A DNA stretch of 49,041 nucleotides. It comes from PALSA-505 sp036495485 (GTDB lineage: Bacteria; Actinomycetota; Actinomycetes; Streptosporangiales; Streptosporangiaceae). The position numbers and the translations under genes are program-made. The notes beneath the pieces are model-generated. The model had not been told where the DNA came from. It worked only from the letters and a program-made list of their open reading frames with translations, and did no database searches. Shown one piece after another: positions 48,270 to 49,041 of this stretch (position 1 is the first letter of the stretch; every line of letters begins with the position of its first letter). The stretch covers positions 1 through 49,041 of the forward strand of contig DASXMU010000110.1 in assembly GCA_036495485.1 (NCBI GenBank), read 5' to 3'.

Positions 48270-49041
48270 GGGCGGCGAGCTGTTCGCCGGGGTCTTCGCC
48301 CGCGGCGGCACGGACCTGTCCGCGGCCGCATGGCTGCAGGCGATGCTGGACACCGAGGCCGGCCTGGCCCGTGCGCTGGAGCGGGCCGGGCTCGCCCCCG
48401 GCGGCGCCGGGGCCGCGGTGACGGCGGCGGCGAAGGCGGGGAACTTCGACCTCGCGGAGCTCGGCAGGCAGGCCACACGCACGGGGAACCCGGTGCCCGC
48501 CCTGGTCAGGGCGCTGCACGCCATGCTGCCCGGGCCTGCCGCGGCGGCCGTGCACCGGGGCGCGACCAGCCAGGACATCATCGACACCGCGATGATGCTG
48601 CTGGCCAGGGCCGCCGCGGACGTAACGCTCGGCAGCCTGGCCGGGGCCGCGGCGGCGGCCGCCAGGCTGGCCGCAGAGCACCGGGACACGCCGATGATCG
48701 GCCGCACCCTGCTGCAGCAGGCCGTGCCGGTGACCTTCGGCTTGGTCGCCGCGGGCTGGCTGACCGGCCTGGACGCGGCCGGCCGGCGGCTGGCCGCGGT
48801 CCGCAGGGAGCGGCTGGCCGTCCAGTTCGGCGGCGCGGCGGGCACGCTGGCCCCGCTCGGCCAGGCCGGGCCCAGGGTCGCGGCGCTGCTGGCCGGTGAC
48901 CTCGGGCTGGCCGAGCCGGTGCTGCCCTGGCACACCGACCGGCTTCGCGTCACCGAGCTGGCCGGCGCACTGGCCGGCCTGTGCGCGGCGACGGGCAAGA
49001 TCGCCCGGGACGTCACGCTGCTGGCCCAGTCCGAGGTGGGC
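48262..49041 (+). CDS. pcaB: 3-carboxy-cis,cis-muconate cycloisomerase, cut by window end
   Basis: ATG 48262 lies inside the last codons of pobA (8-base overlap), and the frame is open to the window edge, giving 260 residues of an expected ~450. It is a fumarase/aspartase-superfamily protein: ARGGTDLSAAAWLQAMLDTEAGLARALERAG at the start, the GATSQDIIDTAMMLLA segment with the substrate-binding Ser/Asp/Thr, and TLLQQAVPVTFGLVAAGWL. It catalyses lactonisation of 3-carboxymuconate to 4-carboxymuconolactone, the step after protocatechuate ring cleavage. More pca genes are expected downstream outside the window. Confidence 0.92.
   Translation, partial: MSEGGELFAGVFARGGTDLSAAAWLQAMLDTEAGLARALERAGLAPGGAGAAVTAAAKAGNFDLAELGRQATRTGNPVPALVRALHAMLPGPAAAAVHRGATSQDIIDTAMMLLARAAADVTLGSLAGAAAAAARLAAEHRDTPMIGRTLLQQAVPVTFGLVAAGWLTGLDAAGRRLAAVRRERLAVQFGGAAGTLAPLGQAGPRVAALLAGDLGLAEPVLPWHTDRLRVTELAGALAGLCAATGKIARDVTLLAQSEVG

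Overview
The window is high-GC DNA with strong third-position G/C bias, frequent GTG starts, AGGAGG-like ribosome sites, ATGA/TGATG stop-start overlaps, ECF41 and ECF42 sigma factors, GAF-ANTAR proteins, paired PadR regulators and secreted NHL-type repeat proteins. Together these point to a chromosomal segment of a filamentous or soil actinomycete (Actinomycetota). I cannot place the genus from the sequence alone. I see no tRNA, rRNA, CRISPR array or intact insertion sequence.

The most interesting part is 2.06-12.02 kb. A divergent trans-sulfuration-type PLP enzyme (minus strand) faces a tightly packed plus-strand operon. The operon encodes a DAO-family flavin amine oxidase, a free-standing adenylation-thiolation-reductase (A-T-R) synthetase that should release an aldehyde, an aldo/keto reductase, a sulfotransferase-like protein, a 290-residue protein with the hallmarks of an HK97-fold phage capsid, and an MFS exporter. 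No other phage gene is present. I read this as a small biosynthetic gene cluster with its own encapsulin nanocompartment (the 'natural product encapsulin' type), possibly confining reactive amino-aldehyde or imine intermediates. The chemistry is inference; the gene order and the capsid-like sequence are visible.

12-22 kb holds a secreted protein, VOC and DinB/DUF664 proteins, a polytopic membrane protein, an Lrp regulator overlapping a class III aminotransferase, and a three-gene cassette for oxidative sugar-acid (uronate-type) catabolism. 21.7-25.3 kb is an accessory island in which a fused AbiEi-like/Fic protein is flanked by two PadR operons with visible operator-like repeats. 26-32.1 kb is regulatory: a deletion-fused two-component remnant, ECF41 and ECF42 sigma factors (the latter with a DGPF partner), and an intact NarL-type two-component system whose kinase ends in a minisatellite-encoded tail. 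32.4-37.6 kb lies between a VapBC-type and a HicAB toxin-antitoxin pair and holds a membrane fatty-acid desaturase, a stomatin-like protein without an anchor, and two GAF-ANTAR proteins. 37.8-49.0 kb holds an NHL-repeat secreted protein and catabolic genes: aminotransferase plus methylmalonate/malonate-semialdehyde dehydrogenase, a luciferase-like oxidoreductase, an alcohol dehydrogenase relic, a D-threonine-aldolase-fold enzyme, gabT, and pobA-pcaB running off the right edge.

A short interspersed repeat (core TTGGCCGGAAAGACGCCCTA) occurs five times at three loci, twice as tandem pairs; one pair lies in frame inside the ECF42 gene. Degenerate gene relics at about 27 kb and 44 kb show that the region has been edited by deletion.
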